Assembly (NCBI GenBank): GCA_019690095.1
Contig: JADGGD010000006.1
Coordinates: forward strand, 1 to 55,008
Direction: 5' to 3'
Origin: Chloroflexota bacterium
GTDB taxonomy: Bacteria; Chloroflexota; UBA6077; FW602-bin22; CADDYW01
Length of the DNA: 55,008 nt
Below the pieces are notes generated by a model. That model saw nothing but the letters and a program-made list of their open reading frames with translations. It did no database searches and was not told where the DNA came from. The stretch's first letter is position 1, and every line of letters begins with the position of its first letter. Below, piece by piece: positions 16,583 through 24,561 of this stretch. The position numbers and the translations under genes were made by a program.

Positions 16583-17491
16583 ATGAGCCAGATTATCCAA
16601 TGGGAACATCCCTCCCTGACCCGTCCGATCCTGATCACCGCCTTCGCCGGCTGGAATGATGCCGGTCGTAGTGCTACCCTGGCTGTCGAGCATCTGGTCG
16701 AGACGTGGAAGGCGGCGAAGTTCGCCGAGATTGATCCGGACGAGTTTTTCGATTTCACCGCCTCTCGTCCGTGGGTGAAGCTGGACGAGAGCGGGCGCTC
16801 CGAACTCTCCTGGCCGAGCAATACCTTCTATGCCCACCGTGATCCAGGCGGCTCCCTTGACGCGATCCTGCTCCTGGGTACGGAGCCCGGCCTGCGCTGG
16901 CAGGGCTTTGTCAGAGAGATCGTCGAGCTGGCACGCTCGCTGGGGGTGAGCATGGCCGTCACCCTCGGTTCGCACCTGGCGCCGGTCTCCCACCGCGAGG
17001 AGACGCCAGTGAGTGGCTGGGCCTGGCCGCGCTCACTCCACCGGCGCCTCGGTGAGATCGATGTGAGCTCGATCACCTATTCAGGGCCGACAGGCATTGT
17101 AACGGTCCTCGGAAAGGCGCTGGCTGACGCCAGGATACCGGTGGCGGCACTCTGGGCGAGTGTGCCGGCGTACCTGGGACCAACGGCCAACCCGAAGGCG
17201 GCACTGGCGCTGGTGCGGCGGCTGGACCGGGCTTTTGGCCTGGGGCTGGATCTCGGCCAGCTCGAGCGCACGAGTGAGCGATTCGAGCGGAGTGTCGAGG
17301 AGGCGGTCCAGCGCGTTCACGCGATGCCGGGCATCGCCCTCTACCAGGCTCAGCGCGGCGAGAAGCAGACGCCGCAGGCGAACGGCTCCGCGGCGAGCGC
17401 GGAGGACTCGTCAAGTTCGTCAGAGCTTCCTCCGGCTGATGAGGTCGTCCGGGCGGTAGAGGAGTTTCTTCGCCAGAAGCGCCAGAAGTAA
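16583..17491 (+). CDS. PAC2 family protein (proteasome-assembly-chaperone-like)
   Basis: 302-residue PAC2-family protein. The hallmark N-terminus PILITAFAGWNDAGRSATLAVEHL (15-38) is followed by LLLGTEPGLRWQGFVREIVELA and a switch region TLGSHLAPVSH. C-terminal ~50 residues are a Ser/Ala-rich linker and a short helix (EVVRAVEEFLRQKRQK). The family includes archaeal and actinobacterial proteins related to proteasome assembly chaperones; in most bacteria its role is unknown. No proteasome genes are seen nearby. ATG 16583 follows GGAAGAGGTGG. It is separated by ~95 bp from the dehydroquinase gene and followed by the amidase pair. Confidence 0.8.
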   Translation: MSQIIQWEHPSLTRPILITAFAGWNDAGRSATLAVEHLVETWKAAKFAEIDPDEFFDFTASRPWVKLDESGRSELSWPSNTFYAHRDPGGSLDAILLLGTEPGLRWQGFVREIVELARSLGVSMAVTLGSHLAPVSHREETPVSGWAWPRSLHRRLGEIDVSSITYSGPTGIVTVLGKALADARIPVAALWASVPAYLGPTANPKAALALVRRLDRAFGLGLDLGQLERTSERFERSVEEAVQRVHAMPGIALYQAQRGEKQTPQANGSAASAEDSSSSSELPPADEVVRAVEEFLRQKRQK

Positions 17492-17545
17492 TCTCCACCT
17501 CCGCGGCCGGGCTCCGCGACCATGCCCGGCGGTGAGGAGACGGAC

Positions 17546-17746
17546 ATGCAGGAGCCATCCGGGCCCGATCACGAACGCGCGGCACGGATCCGACGCCAGC
17601 TCGTCCTCCTGGCTGAGCTCCGCTGGGGGGCCGAGCGTGCGCGAGCGCTGGATGCGGAGCTGACGGCAACAGCGGAGATGCTCGGCCGACTGGAGGGGGT
17701 TCGCCTCGCGCCAGACGCGGCTGACCCCTTCCTCACCTCGGAATAG
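17546..17746 (+). CDS. Small GatC/AtzG-like putative amidase partner
   Basis: 66-residue predominantly helical protein: RIRRQLVLLAELRWGAERARALDAEL, then MLGRLEGVRLAPDAADPF. Two helices followed by an extended tail ending near a Pro/Phe turn recall GatC and AtzG, small subunits that wrap around amidase-signature enzymes. The weak similarity is supported by context, since the next gene 17 bp downstream is such an amidase. ATG 17546 with GAGGAG ~8 bases upstream is preferred over ATG 17522. Similarity of so short a sequence is uncertain; it may be an unrelated small helical protein. Confidence 0.55.
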   Translation: MQEPSGPDHERAARIRRQLVLLAELRWGAERARALDAELTATAEMLGRLEGVRLAPDAADPFLTSE

Positions 17747-17763
17747 ATATAGGGAACGAGAGA

Positions 17764-19161
17764 GTGGAGGGGACGACAGACGGCGTGAGCGCGGACCTCC
17801 CGTATGAGCTCACCGCATCGGAGGCACTGCGGGCGATTCGGCGGCGGACCCTGGGCGTTGTTGAACTGGTGCGCGCCGTGCTCGATCGGATCGATGCGAT
17901 CGAGCCGCAGGTCCGGGCCTGGGTGATGGTTGACCGTGCTGGGGCGCTGGCTCGTGCCCGCGAGCTGGAACGGCAGTTCGAGGATTTGTCTGCCCGGCCG
18001 CTCTTTGGGATCCCGGTCGGGCTGAAGGATATCTACGATGCCCGGGGCCTACCGACCACGGCAGGGTTTGGGCCGTGGAGGGAGCGGATGCCGCCTGCGG
18101 ACGCAACCGCGGTGGCCCGTCTGAGACAGGCCGGGGCGATCATCCTGGGGAAGACGGTAACCACCCAGTTTGCCTTCGCGGATCCTCCGGAGACCCGCAA
18201 TCCATGGAACCCGGAGCGGACGCCGGGTGGTTCCAGCTCCGGCTCGGCGGCAGCAGTTGCCGCCCGCATGATCCCTCTCGCCCTTGGCTCGCAGACCGCT
18301 GGCTCGATCCTTCGCCCGGCTGCCTACTGTGGTGTCCTGGGCCTCAAGCCGACATACGGTCTGGTTAGTCGGCACGGCATCGTCCCGCTGGCGTGGTCAC
18401 TCGATCATCCGGGGCCGATAGCCCGGTCCGTGGAAGATCTCGCCCGCGTCCTTGGTGTCCTGGCCGGCGTGGATCCGTGCGACCCGGCGACGCGGACGGC
18501 CCGTGTCGGTGACTACCTCGCCGCGGTACGCCATCCGGGCCCACCGCCGGTCTGTCTGCGGCTCGATGACTTCTTTGAGGCGGCCGAGCCGCTGGTGAGC
18601 AGTCAGGTCTCGGATGCGCTCGATCTCCTGGCCCGGCACGGTGCGGAGATTCGCCATGCTCGCCTGGTCACCGATCCACGCCTGGTCGCCGATGCCCAGC
18701 AGACGATCATGCAAGTCGAAGCGGCCGAGCTCCACGCCGACCTGCACGCCGAGATGGCCGATCACTACGCGCCGCGCATGCGCGCGCTGGTTGAGACAGG
18801 TGCTCTGGTCCCGGCCACACTCTATGTGCGTGCGCGGCGGATTGCCCAGCGCTTTCGAGCAGAGATACTGGCCCTCCTCGCAGATGTGGATTGTCTGGTT
18901 CTGCCGACGGCCTCGAACCTGGCGCCGGACCGCTCGACCACCGGTGACCGGCGCTTCCAGGCGCCGTGGTCGCTGATCGGCTTCCCTGCTCTGACGATCC
19001 CGGCCGGCCTGGTGGACGGTCTGCCGTGCGGCCTCCAGGTGATCGCCGGCCTGTGGCAGGAAGAGCGGCTTTTCCGAATCGCCCGGTGGATCGAAGGCGT
19101 GCTCCCGCCGCTCCCGGCGCCCAGGCTGGGGCTGCGCGGTGGGAGCGTATCCATGCAATAA
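17764..19161 (+). CDS. Amidase-signature family hydrolase
   Basis: 465-residue amidase-signature enzyme hydrolysing a C-N bond, perhaps a carboxamide, carbamate or ureido compound. The Ser-cisSer-Lys triad is visible: Lys88 (VGLKDIYD), the GGSSSGSAAA loop at 155-164 carrying the cis-serine, and nucleophile Ser181 in GSQTAGSILRPA. It belongs to the GSQTAGS subgroup rather than GatA (TDTGGS). GTG 17764 is listed; GTG 17785, with GGAGGGG 12 bases upstream, is an alternative. The preceding small GatC/AtzG-like gene suggests a heteromeric enzyme. Not a Glu-tRNA amidotransferase on present evidence, as no gatB is nearby. Confidence 0.85.
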   Translation: MEGTTDGVSADLPYELTASEALRAIRRRTLGVVELVRAVLDRIDAIEPQVRAWVMVDRAGALARARELERQFEDLSARPLFGIPVGLKDIYDARGLPTTAGFGPWRERMPPADATAVARLRQAGAIILGKTVTTQFAFADPPETRNPWNPERTPGGSSSGSAAAVAARMIPLALGSQTAGSILRPAAYCGVLGLKPTYGLVSRHGIVPLAWSLDHPGPIARSVEDLARVLGVLAGVDPCDPATRTARVGDYLAAVRHPGPPPVCLRLDDFFEAAEPLVSSQVSDALDLLARHGAEIRHARLVTDPRLVADAQQTIMQVEAAELHADLHAEMADHYAPRMRALVETGALVPATLYVRARRIAQRFRAEILALLADVDCLVLPTASNLAPDRSTTGDRRFQAPWSLIGFPALTIPAGLVDGLPCGLQVIAGLWQEERLFRIARWIEGVLPPLPAPRLGLRGGSVSMQ

Positions 19162-19252
19162 TCGAAGGCACGCACGGCGTGGAGCCGCCGCGCCTGCCCG
19201 GTCGCCGGTGTGTTCCGCGCCGCCCCTTGCCAGCAGGAGGCTGTCGACACCG

Positions 19253-20179
19253 GTGAGCACGACCCTGACCCTGATTCACGCCATCTCCAGCCACATCGAG
19301 CTGCACTATCAGGACCGGCCGCTGTTCCGGTACGTCTATGTCCCCGGGACGGTGGCGCGGGAATCTCCCCGACCGTACTTCCATCCGCTGTTCACCCTGG
19401 CCGGCAATATGGTCACGATCTTCCGACCGCACGATCACCCCTGGCATCATGGCCTGGCGATGACCTGTGCCCAGCTCTCCGGCCAGAACTTCTGGGGCGG
19501 GCCGACCTATGTCCGCGGTCGGGGCTACGTGCCGTTAGAGAATAACGGTCGGATCGTTCACCAGGACTGGGAAACGCTCTCCAGTGATCATGGCGGCCTG
19601 CGGATGATCGAGCGGCTCACCTGGATCACCGCGGCAGGCGAGACGTGGCTGACGGAGCGGCGGGGCATTGCTGTGTCCATCATCGAACCAGAGGGGGGAT
19701 ACTGGGTTCTCGATCTCGCCTTCGCGCTGACTAATGTCGCCGGGAGACGCCTCGAATTTGGTTCGCCAACCACGGAAGGGCGCCCGATGGCCGGCTACGG
19801 CGGTCTATTCTGGCGTGGCCCCCGCTCGTTCACCGGCGGCACGATCCTCGCGGGCGGCGGCCTGGAGGGTCCAGCGGTGATGGGGCAGGCGGCGCCCTGG
19901 CTCGCCTTCATCGGTCGGCACGATGGATCAGGGGACACGTCGACAATCGTCTTCGCCGATCATCCGACCAATCCGCGTTACCCGACGAAGTGGTTCGTGC
20001 GGACGGAGCCATACGCTTGTGCGAGCTGCTCATTCATGTTCGATGAGGTTCTCCCATTGGAGCCGGGTGATCGTCTGGACCTACGCTATCGGGTCATTGT
20101 GGCTGATGGGGGATGGCCGCTGGAGCGCATTGAGGAGCAGATCCACGCCCGTCCGGCTGATTGGGGAGGTCTCCAGTGA
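19253..20179 (+). CDS. PmoA-like (DUF6807) family protein
   Basis: 308-residue protein of the family annotated PmoA, unrelated to particulate methane monooxygenase subunit A. The diagnostic His cluster RPHDHPWHHGLAM lies at residues 58-70, and the body is a beta-sandwich-like succession ending with LEPGDRLDLRYRVIVADGG. These proteins recur beside Gfo/Idh oxidoreductases and isomerases in sugar or glycoside loci; a keto-glycoside-processing role is plausible but unproven. GTG 19253 follows CAGGAGG at 12 bases. Its TGA overlaps the GTG of the next gene (GTGA), so the pair is coupled. Confidence 0.75.
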   Translation: MSTTLTLIHAISSHIELHYQDRPLFRYVYVPGTVARESPRPYFHPLFTLAGNMVTIFRPHDHPWHHGLAMTCAQLSGQNFWGGPTYVRGRGYVPLENNGRIVHQDWETLSSDHGGLRMIERLTWITAAGETWLTERRGIAVSIIEPEGGYWVLDLAFALTNVAGRRLEFGSPTTEGRPMAGYGGLFWRGPRSFTGGTILAGGGLEGPAVMGQAAPWLAFIGRHDGSGDTSTIVFADHPTNPRYPTKWFVRTEPYACASCSFMFDEVLPLEPGDRLDLRYRVIVADGGWPLERIEEQIHARPADWGGLQ

Positions 20180-21195
20180 ACGAGCGGCAAAAGGTGATCC
20201 GGACGATTCACGTTGGTGTCGGTGGCCGTGGGGTCTGGCCGATCGAGCTTCTGTCGGCCGATCCCCGCTTCAAGCCAGTCGCCCTGGTTGATGTGGTGCC
20301 GGACCACCTGGCCCGAGCCCGCGCGATCAGCGGCCTTGGCGAAGACGTCTGCTTCGACGACGTGGAGCGTGCCCTGGAGCGGGTCGAGGCGGATGCGCTG
20401 GTCATCTGTACCCCGACCAAGACCCATGCGTGCTTCTGTCGAGCCGGCTTCGCGGCGCGAAAGCACGTTCTGGTCGAGAAGGGCATGACGCTGGACTGGA
20501 ACGAGGCGCGGGCCCTGGTTCGGGAAGCGGCCGCAGCCGGGGTGTGCTTCTGCGTGAGCCAGAACTACCGCTACACTGCCGAGGTGCGTACGATCCACCA
20601 GGCGCTTGCCTCGGGGCGATATGGAACACCGCACCTGATCGATCTGATCCACCACCGTCATCGGCCAGAGCCGCGCACGCTCGACTATCCGGGCGCGGTG
20701 GTCTGGGACATGTCCTGCCATCATTTCGACAATCTGGTGTTCCTCTTCGGTCCGGTGGCCCGGGTGACGGCAGTTACCCACAATGCCCCGTGGTCAGCGT
20801 ACCAGTATGACGCGGGGGTGAGTGCCATTCTCGAGTTCGCAGCCGGACCGGTCTGTACATACGAGACGACCCACCAGGCGACGATCACCGATTATCGGTG
20901 GATGATCCAGAGCGAGCGCGGTGCCCTGCGGACGGCCGGGGGCGGAACCTGGGAGTGGGTGCCCCGGGGGGAGATTCGCCAGTTTGCCCCGTCTGGACCG
21001 CCGGAGCCGGTGGAGGGTGTGCCACCCATGCGAAGCGAGCAGGGGGTGATTGATGACTGGTATCGATACATGAGCGAAGGGATCGAGCCAGGCATCAGCG
21101 GGCGGCGGAATCTGGAAACACTCGCCGTGTGTGAGATGGTGCTGCGCTCGGCCGCCCTGCGGCGGACAGTCGGAAGGGCCGAACTCGAGGATTAG
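20176..21195 (+). CDS. Gfo/Idh/MocA family oxidoreductase (4), EKG variant
   Basis: 339-residue oxidoreductase coupled by a GTGA overlap to the PmoA-like gene. The nucleotide fingerprint is GVGGRG (14-19). The catalytic lysine motif reads VLVEKGMTLD (98-107): Lys102 is kept but the near-invariant proline is Gly103. The substrate-domain motif is VVWDMSCHHFDNLVFLFG with His and Asp. The deviation at EKP may reshape the loop carrying the catalytic lysine. The start GTG 20176 is fixed by the overlap and by GGGGAGG at 20163-20169. Probably acts on the same substrate as its PmoA-like partner. Confidence 0.83.
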   Translation: MNERQKVIRTIHVGVGGRGVWPIELLSADPRFKPVALVDVVPDHLARARAISGLGEDVCFDDVERALERVEADALVICTPTKTHACFCRAGFAARKHVLVEKGMTLDWNEARALVREAAAAGVCFCVSQNYRYTAEVRTIHQALASGRYGTPHLIDLIHHRHRPEPRTLDYPGAVVWDMSCHHFDNLVFLFGPVARVTAVTHNAPWSAYQYDAGVSAILEFAAGPVCTYETTHQATITDYRWMIQSERGALRTAGGGTWEWVPRGEIRQFAPSGPPEPVEGVPPMRSEQGVIDDWYRYMSEGIEPGISGRRNLETLAVCEMVLRSAALRRTVGRAELED

Positions 21196-21200
21196 GCGGT

Positions 21201-22391
21201 GTGCCCTCGGGCGCGCCGGGCGGTAAAGTGTCAGCGGGGGAGGTATCGACCAGCCGGATGGGACAGGGGGAGCGGTTGGGGGCAGCTCCGTCGGAGCCAG
21301 CGGATCCTGTCCCGCGTCTCAGAGAATGGACCAGGGGCGTGCTCCGGGATCGTTTTCGTGGCTGCCTGCTGTGGGGCGCGGTAGGCGATGCGCTTGGACG
21401 TGCGGTGGAAGGCTGGGATCCCGAGCACATTCAGAAGCGGTTCGGGGCGGATGGGGTCCGTGATTACGTATCCCGGCCCGGCCGGGGCGAGGGGCCGCGT
21501 GGGACCATCACCGATGATACCCAGTTGACGATGGAGGTGGCCCGGAGCCTCCTGGCCCACGGTGGACGCCTCGCTGTAGCCGATCTGGTCCGGCGCCTGA
21601 TCGCCTGGCTTCCGGTTGGGCGTGGGCGGGGCGTGACGACCACCACCGCAGTCTTGGCCCTCCAGCGTGGAACGCCGTGGTGGCGCATCAGCCATGTGGT
21701 CGACTCCGCCGGCAACGGTGCGGCGATGCGGGTGGCGCCGGTTGGGCTGGTCCACGCCCTTGATGAGGAGCCGGGCGCACTCGTCCAGGATGCGATCCTC
21801 TCGGCCCTGCCCACGCACACCCATCCGGTGGGCGTGGCCGGGGCGGTCGCGATCGCCGCGGGCGTGGCCTGGTGCGCACGCAGGGCGGGATCTGCCACCC
21901 CCTTCGACCAGACCGACTTCTTACGGTTTGTTGACAGCGCCATCGCTGGTCTGGAGCCGGAGCCGACTGCAGAACGCAAGCCGGGCGGCCGGGCCCTTCG
22001 CCTGCGCGAGCGCATCGCCGAGCTTCCGCGCCTCCTGACCGAGCCGGATCCCCGGACAGTGTTCGCCTATACCTGGAACGGCGCATTTGCCCTGGAGTCG
22101 GTCCCCGCGGCGCTGTACTGCTTCCTGCGATCACCCGACGATCCGCGTGCGGTCATTCTGACCGCGGTGAACGCGGGCCACGATGCCGATTCAGTTGCCA
22201 GCATGGCAGGAAATCTGGCTGGCGCATGGTGTGGGGCGGAACGCCTGGCCCGGGAATGCCCCTCGTGGTGGGCGGAGCTGGAGTATCGAGAGGAGCTGAT
22301 TCAGCTGGCCGATGGGCTGCTGGATCATGCGTGGCGCATGGGATCAGACCCGGGCAGGCCGCAACCATGGGGATCCTCGGGCATTCCGTGA
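21201..22391 (+). CDS. ADP-ribosylglycohydrolase family protein
   Basis: 396-residue member of the ADP-ribosylglycohydrolase (DraG/ARH3-like) family, which releases ADP-ribose from proteins, nucleic acids or small molecules. Metal-site motifs: RFRGCLLWGAVGDALG (51-66), TITDDTQL (102-109), GNGAAMRVAPVGL, and NAGHDADSVASMAGNLAGA, where GHDADS replaces the common GGDADT. The first 45 residues are low complexity and may be untranslated. GTG 21201 has GAGG 10 bases upstream and lies 5 bp after the previous stop; GTG 21339 or ATG 21258 are alternatives. No partner ADP-ribosyltransferase is seen, so a nucleoside or sugar-type substrate is possible. Confidence 0.8.
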   Translation: MPSGAPGGKVSAGEVSTSRMGQGERLGAAPSEPADPVPRLREWTRGVLRDRFRGCLLWGAVGDALGRAVEGWDPEHIQKRFGADGVRDYVSRPGRGEGPRGTITDDTQLTMEVARSLLAHGGRLAVADLVRRLIAWLPVGRGRGVTTTTAVLALQRGTPWWRISHVVDSAGNGAAMRVAPVGLVHALDEEPGALVQDAILSALPTHTHPVGVAGAVAIAAGVAWCARRAGSATPFDQTDFLRFVDSAIAGLEPEPTAERKPGGRALRLRERIAELPRLLTEPDPRTVFAYTWNGAFALESVPAALYCFLRSPDDPRAVILTAVNAGHDADSVASMAGNLAGAWCGAERLARECPSWWAELEYREELIQLADGLLDHAWRMGSDPGRPQPWGSSGIP

Positions 22392-22525
22392 GGGGGAGCA
22401 GAGCCTCGATCGCCTCCTGAGGTTGCGGATGACCCGCGCGTCCCGACGCAGACAGATATTCCTCGACGGCCCGAAGAGGTTCTCGCTGCTCCTGTGGCTA
22501 CTTCTGTGGAGGGGCGTCGTGAAAC

Positions 22526-22548
22526 AAAAAGGCCCGCGTCTATCGCGG
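22526..22548 (-). terminator. Intrinsic terminator after tRNA-Lys
   Basis: On the minus strand CCGCG, loop ATAGA, CGCGG, then GCCTTTTTG. The U-tract is complementary to 22526-22530. It lies 32 bases after the tRNA 3' end. The reverse orientation ends in TGTTTT, so the same stem may also stop the ADP-ribosylglycohydrolase transcript coming from the other side. Confidence 0.6.
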
Positions 22549-22579
22549 TGTTTTCCGCGTCAGGCCACGGGGTTTTCGG

Positions 22580-22652
22580 TGGGCCATGCAGGACTCGAAC
22601 CTGCAACCAGACGATTAAGAGTCGCCTGCTCTACCAGTTGAGCTAATGGCCC
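22580..22652 (-). tRNA. tRNA-Lys (anticodon CTT)
   Basis: A 73-base cloverleaf on the minus strand. The 7-bp acceptor GGGCCAT pairs with ATGGCCC, D arm contains TAGCTCAACTGGTAGAGCA, anticodon stem GGCGA/TCGTC encloses CTCTTAA (anticodon CTT, reading AAG), and the T arm has GGTTCGAGTCC. The discriminator is A; CCA is not encoded (ACCG follows). It has its own promoter at 22696-22724 and a terminator downstream. Confidence 0.95.
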
Positions 22653-22660
22653 GGGCACAG

Positions 22661-22682
22661 AAAAACAGTCCTCAACGGACTG
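22661..22682 (-). terminator. Terminator-like hairpin between tRNA promoter and tRNA
   Basis: On the minus strand: CAGTCC, loop GTTGA, GGACTG, then TTTTT. It lies after the purine permease stop (22790) but also downstream of the tRNA-Lys promoter and only nine bases before the tRNA 5' end. It could end permease read-through, attenuate the tRNA transcript, or be a leader hairpin removed by RNase P. Confidence 0.5.
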
Positions 22683-22695
22683 CTCTGCAGCTCAG

Positions 22696-22724
22696 AGTAT
22701 AATCCGCGCACAGCGGCATGTCAA
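22696..22724 (-). promoter_or_regulatory. Strong sigma-70 promoter of tRNA-Lys
   Basis: On the minus strand TTGACA (22724-22719), exactly 17 bp, TATACT (22701-22696). Predicted transcription start near 22689, about 37 bases upstream of the tRNA. Near-consensus boxes are expected for a tRNA gene. Confidence 0.75.
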
Positions 22725-22789
22725 GCGCTCTGGCGAACTGCCCGACGACGTGCCGCTTCCCTCTCCGATCTAGACTGCTCCAGTCTGGC

Positions 22790-24220
22790 TCACAGGCCGA
22801 AGCGAGCATGAAGGAAGGCCTGGAGGAAGTAGATGAGGAAGGCCGCCGTCATGAGGCCCATGATCCAGTTTACCGACTTCCCCCGTGCCAGACGCAGAAA
22901 GCTGTACGTCACGAAGCCGACCCCGATCCCGTTGGTGATCGAGTAAGTAAGGGGCATGCCCGCCATCGTCAGGAGGGCCGGCAGGCCGACCTCAACGTCC
23001 GAGAAATCGATACCCTCTCCCAGCGTTGTCATCATGAGGTAGCCGACGATGATCAGGGCCGGGGCTGTGGCCTCCTTCGGCACCATGCCCACGAGCGGGC
23101 TGAAGGGCAGAGCCAGGAGAAAGAGAATTCCCACGACAACGCCCACCAGTCCGGTCCGGCCGCCAACGCTGATGCCGGCGGCGGATTCGATGTAAGTGGT
23201 TGCCGAGGAGGCGCTGAAGATGCCTCCGACCGCCGCGGCGAGCGAGTCGATCAGGAGAGGCTGGTCAACACGGTGAAACTCCCCGTCCTTCGACACGTAG
23301 CCGGCCTGCTCGCCAACGCCCAGGAGTGTGCCGACCGTGTCAAAGAAGTCGGACAGGAGGAGCGAAAGGATCACCAGGATCGCGCTGACCGGCCCGAGCT
23401 TGAGAAACACGCCCAGCGGGTCGAACCGCCCGATCAGCGAGAGATCCGGGCCGCTGATGATCGAACGAGGCAAGACCGCCACGCCGGGCGTCGTAAAGGC
23501 GGTGAGGCCCGATGCATAGTTGAGCAGGGTGGCGACGGCGGTCGCGGCAAGGATGCCGAGGAGAAGCGCCGCTCGAACGCCTCGGACAAAGAGGAAGGTC
23601 GTCAATGCCAGGCCCACGACCGCGACGAAGACCGGCGTGCCGGTGAGGTCGCCGAGGGTGAGCGGGACGCCGGCTGGCCCTGGCTTGACGAATCCGGCCT
23701 GGTAGAGCCCAATAAAGAGGATAAACCAGCCGATCCCCACCCCGATCGCGCGCTTCAGGGCGAGCGGCACTGCCTGGAACACCGCCTCCCGCACGCCGGT
23801 GATCACCAGAAGCGTGATGACAGCGCCCTCGAGAAAGATGGCCCCCATCGCCGCCGGCCAGGAGAGCCCAAGCGTCGCAACAAGCTGGTAGGCTACGACG
23901 GCGTTCAGCCCCATCCCCGGCGCCAGCGCGAAGGCCTTGTTGCTGTACAGCCCCATGAGAATCGTCATCAGTGCGGCAACGAGGCAGGTTGACGTCATGA
24001 CCGCGGCAAACGGCAGTCCCTTGCCTTCGAGCCCCTGGACACCAACGAAGCCCAGGATACTCGGATTGACGAAGATGATGTACGCCATGACAAGAAAGGT
24101 CGTCACCCCAGCGAGGATCTCGGTGGCGACCTGCTTCCGCGGGACTTCCAGGTTCCAGAACCGGATGACCTCCGATTCGGCTGAGAGCGGTGCTTCCGCC
24201 CGTGGACCCGCCAGTTCCAC
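22790..24220 (-). CDS. NCS2 family purine permease (AzgA/PbuG-like)
   Basis: 476-residue inner-membrane permease with about 12-13 hydrophobic helices, of the AzgA branch of NCS2 that imports adenine, guanine or hypoxanthine with protons. Signature segments: VMAYIIFVNPSIL, ALAPGMGLNAVVAYQLV (substrate helix TM3) and DFFDTVGTLLGVGEQAGY followed by SSATTYIESAAGISVGGRTGL (TM8-TM10). GTG 24220 with GGGAGG five bases upstream is preferred to GTG 24271, which lies inside a perfect palindrome. Transcription probably starts from an extended -10 at 24339-24344. No riboswitch is recognised in the leader. Confidence 0.88.
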   Translation of the reverse strand: MELAGPRAEAPLSAESEVIRFWNLEVPRKQVATEILAGVTTFLVMAYIIFVNPSILGFVGVQGLEGKGLPFAAVMTSTCLVAALMTILMGLYSNKAFALAPGMGLNAVVAYQLVATLGLSWPAAMGAIFLEGAVITLLVITGVREAVFQAVPLALKRAIGVGIGWFILFIGLYQAGFVKPGPAGVPLTLGDLTGTPVFVAVVGLALTTFLFVRGVRAALLLGILAATAVATLLNYASGLTAFTTPGVAVLPRSIISGPDLSLIGRFDPLGVFLKLGPVSAILVILSLLLSDFFDTVGTLLGVGEQAGYVSKDGEFHRVDQPLLIDSLAAAVGGIFSASSATTYIESAAGISVGGRTGLVGVVVGILFLLALPFSPLVGMVPKEATAPALIIVGYLMMTTLGEGIDFSDVEVGLPALLTMAGMPLTYSITNGIGVGFVTYSFLRLARGKSVNWIMGLMTAAFLIYFLQAFLHARFGL

Positions 24221-24561
24221 GATTTCCTCCCTCTCCGCGCTGTCCGCCTGCTCCGGACAGACAGTATGCACCCTGCAGGGTGCAATCCCGGGACGCCCCC
24301 GAATCCGGGGATCCGTTCGAGCGTCTGACGCGGAACGGCACTATATCATGCCAGTCGCACCCTGAGCAAGGCGGTGGCAGCCCCGGATGGGTCAGCCGCG
24401 CTGATCCTGGCAGGGGAGCGGCGTATATCGCGGCCCCGGACGGCAGTTCGCGGGACAGATACCAGGCGCTATAATTGGCCGCACGGTCGGTCGCGAACGC
24501 CGCAGGTGAGCCTTCTGAACCCGCGCACCGCGCGGCCGATCGACTCGTGCCGGGAGCGTGC
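24221..24561. promoter_or_regulatory. Divergent control region between purine permease and rhamnonate-dehydratase-like gene
   Basis: This 341-bp gene-free stretch holds: an 18-bp perfect palindrome TGCACCCTGCAGGGTGCA at 24267-24284, candidate operator for the permease; a minus-strand extended -10 (TGATATAGT, core at 24344-24339) without a clear -35; and a plus-strand TATAAT at 24470-24475 for the dehydratase-like gene, with only a weak TTCGCG 17 bp upstream. Confidence 0.5.

Noticed and set aside
17546-19161. GatCA of the Glu-tRNA amidotransferase
   Set aside because: The amidase has the GSQTAGS subgroup motif rather than TDTGGS, and no gatB is nearby.
19253-20179. Methane monooxygenase subunit from the PmoA name
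   Set aside because: The family called PmoA-like (DUF6807) is a soluble beta-rich protein; no membrane helices or pmoB/pmoC genes are present.
22718-23992. 424-codon plus-strand open frame rich in Asp/Glu/Arg/His
   Set aside because: Antisense to the purine permease; the charged composition is the mirror image of hydrophobic codons.
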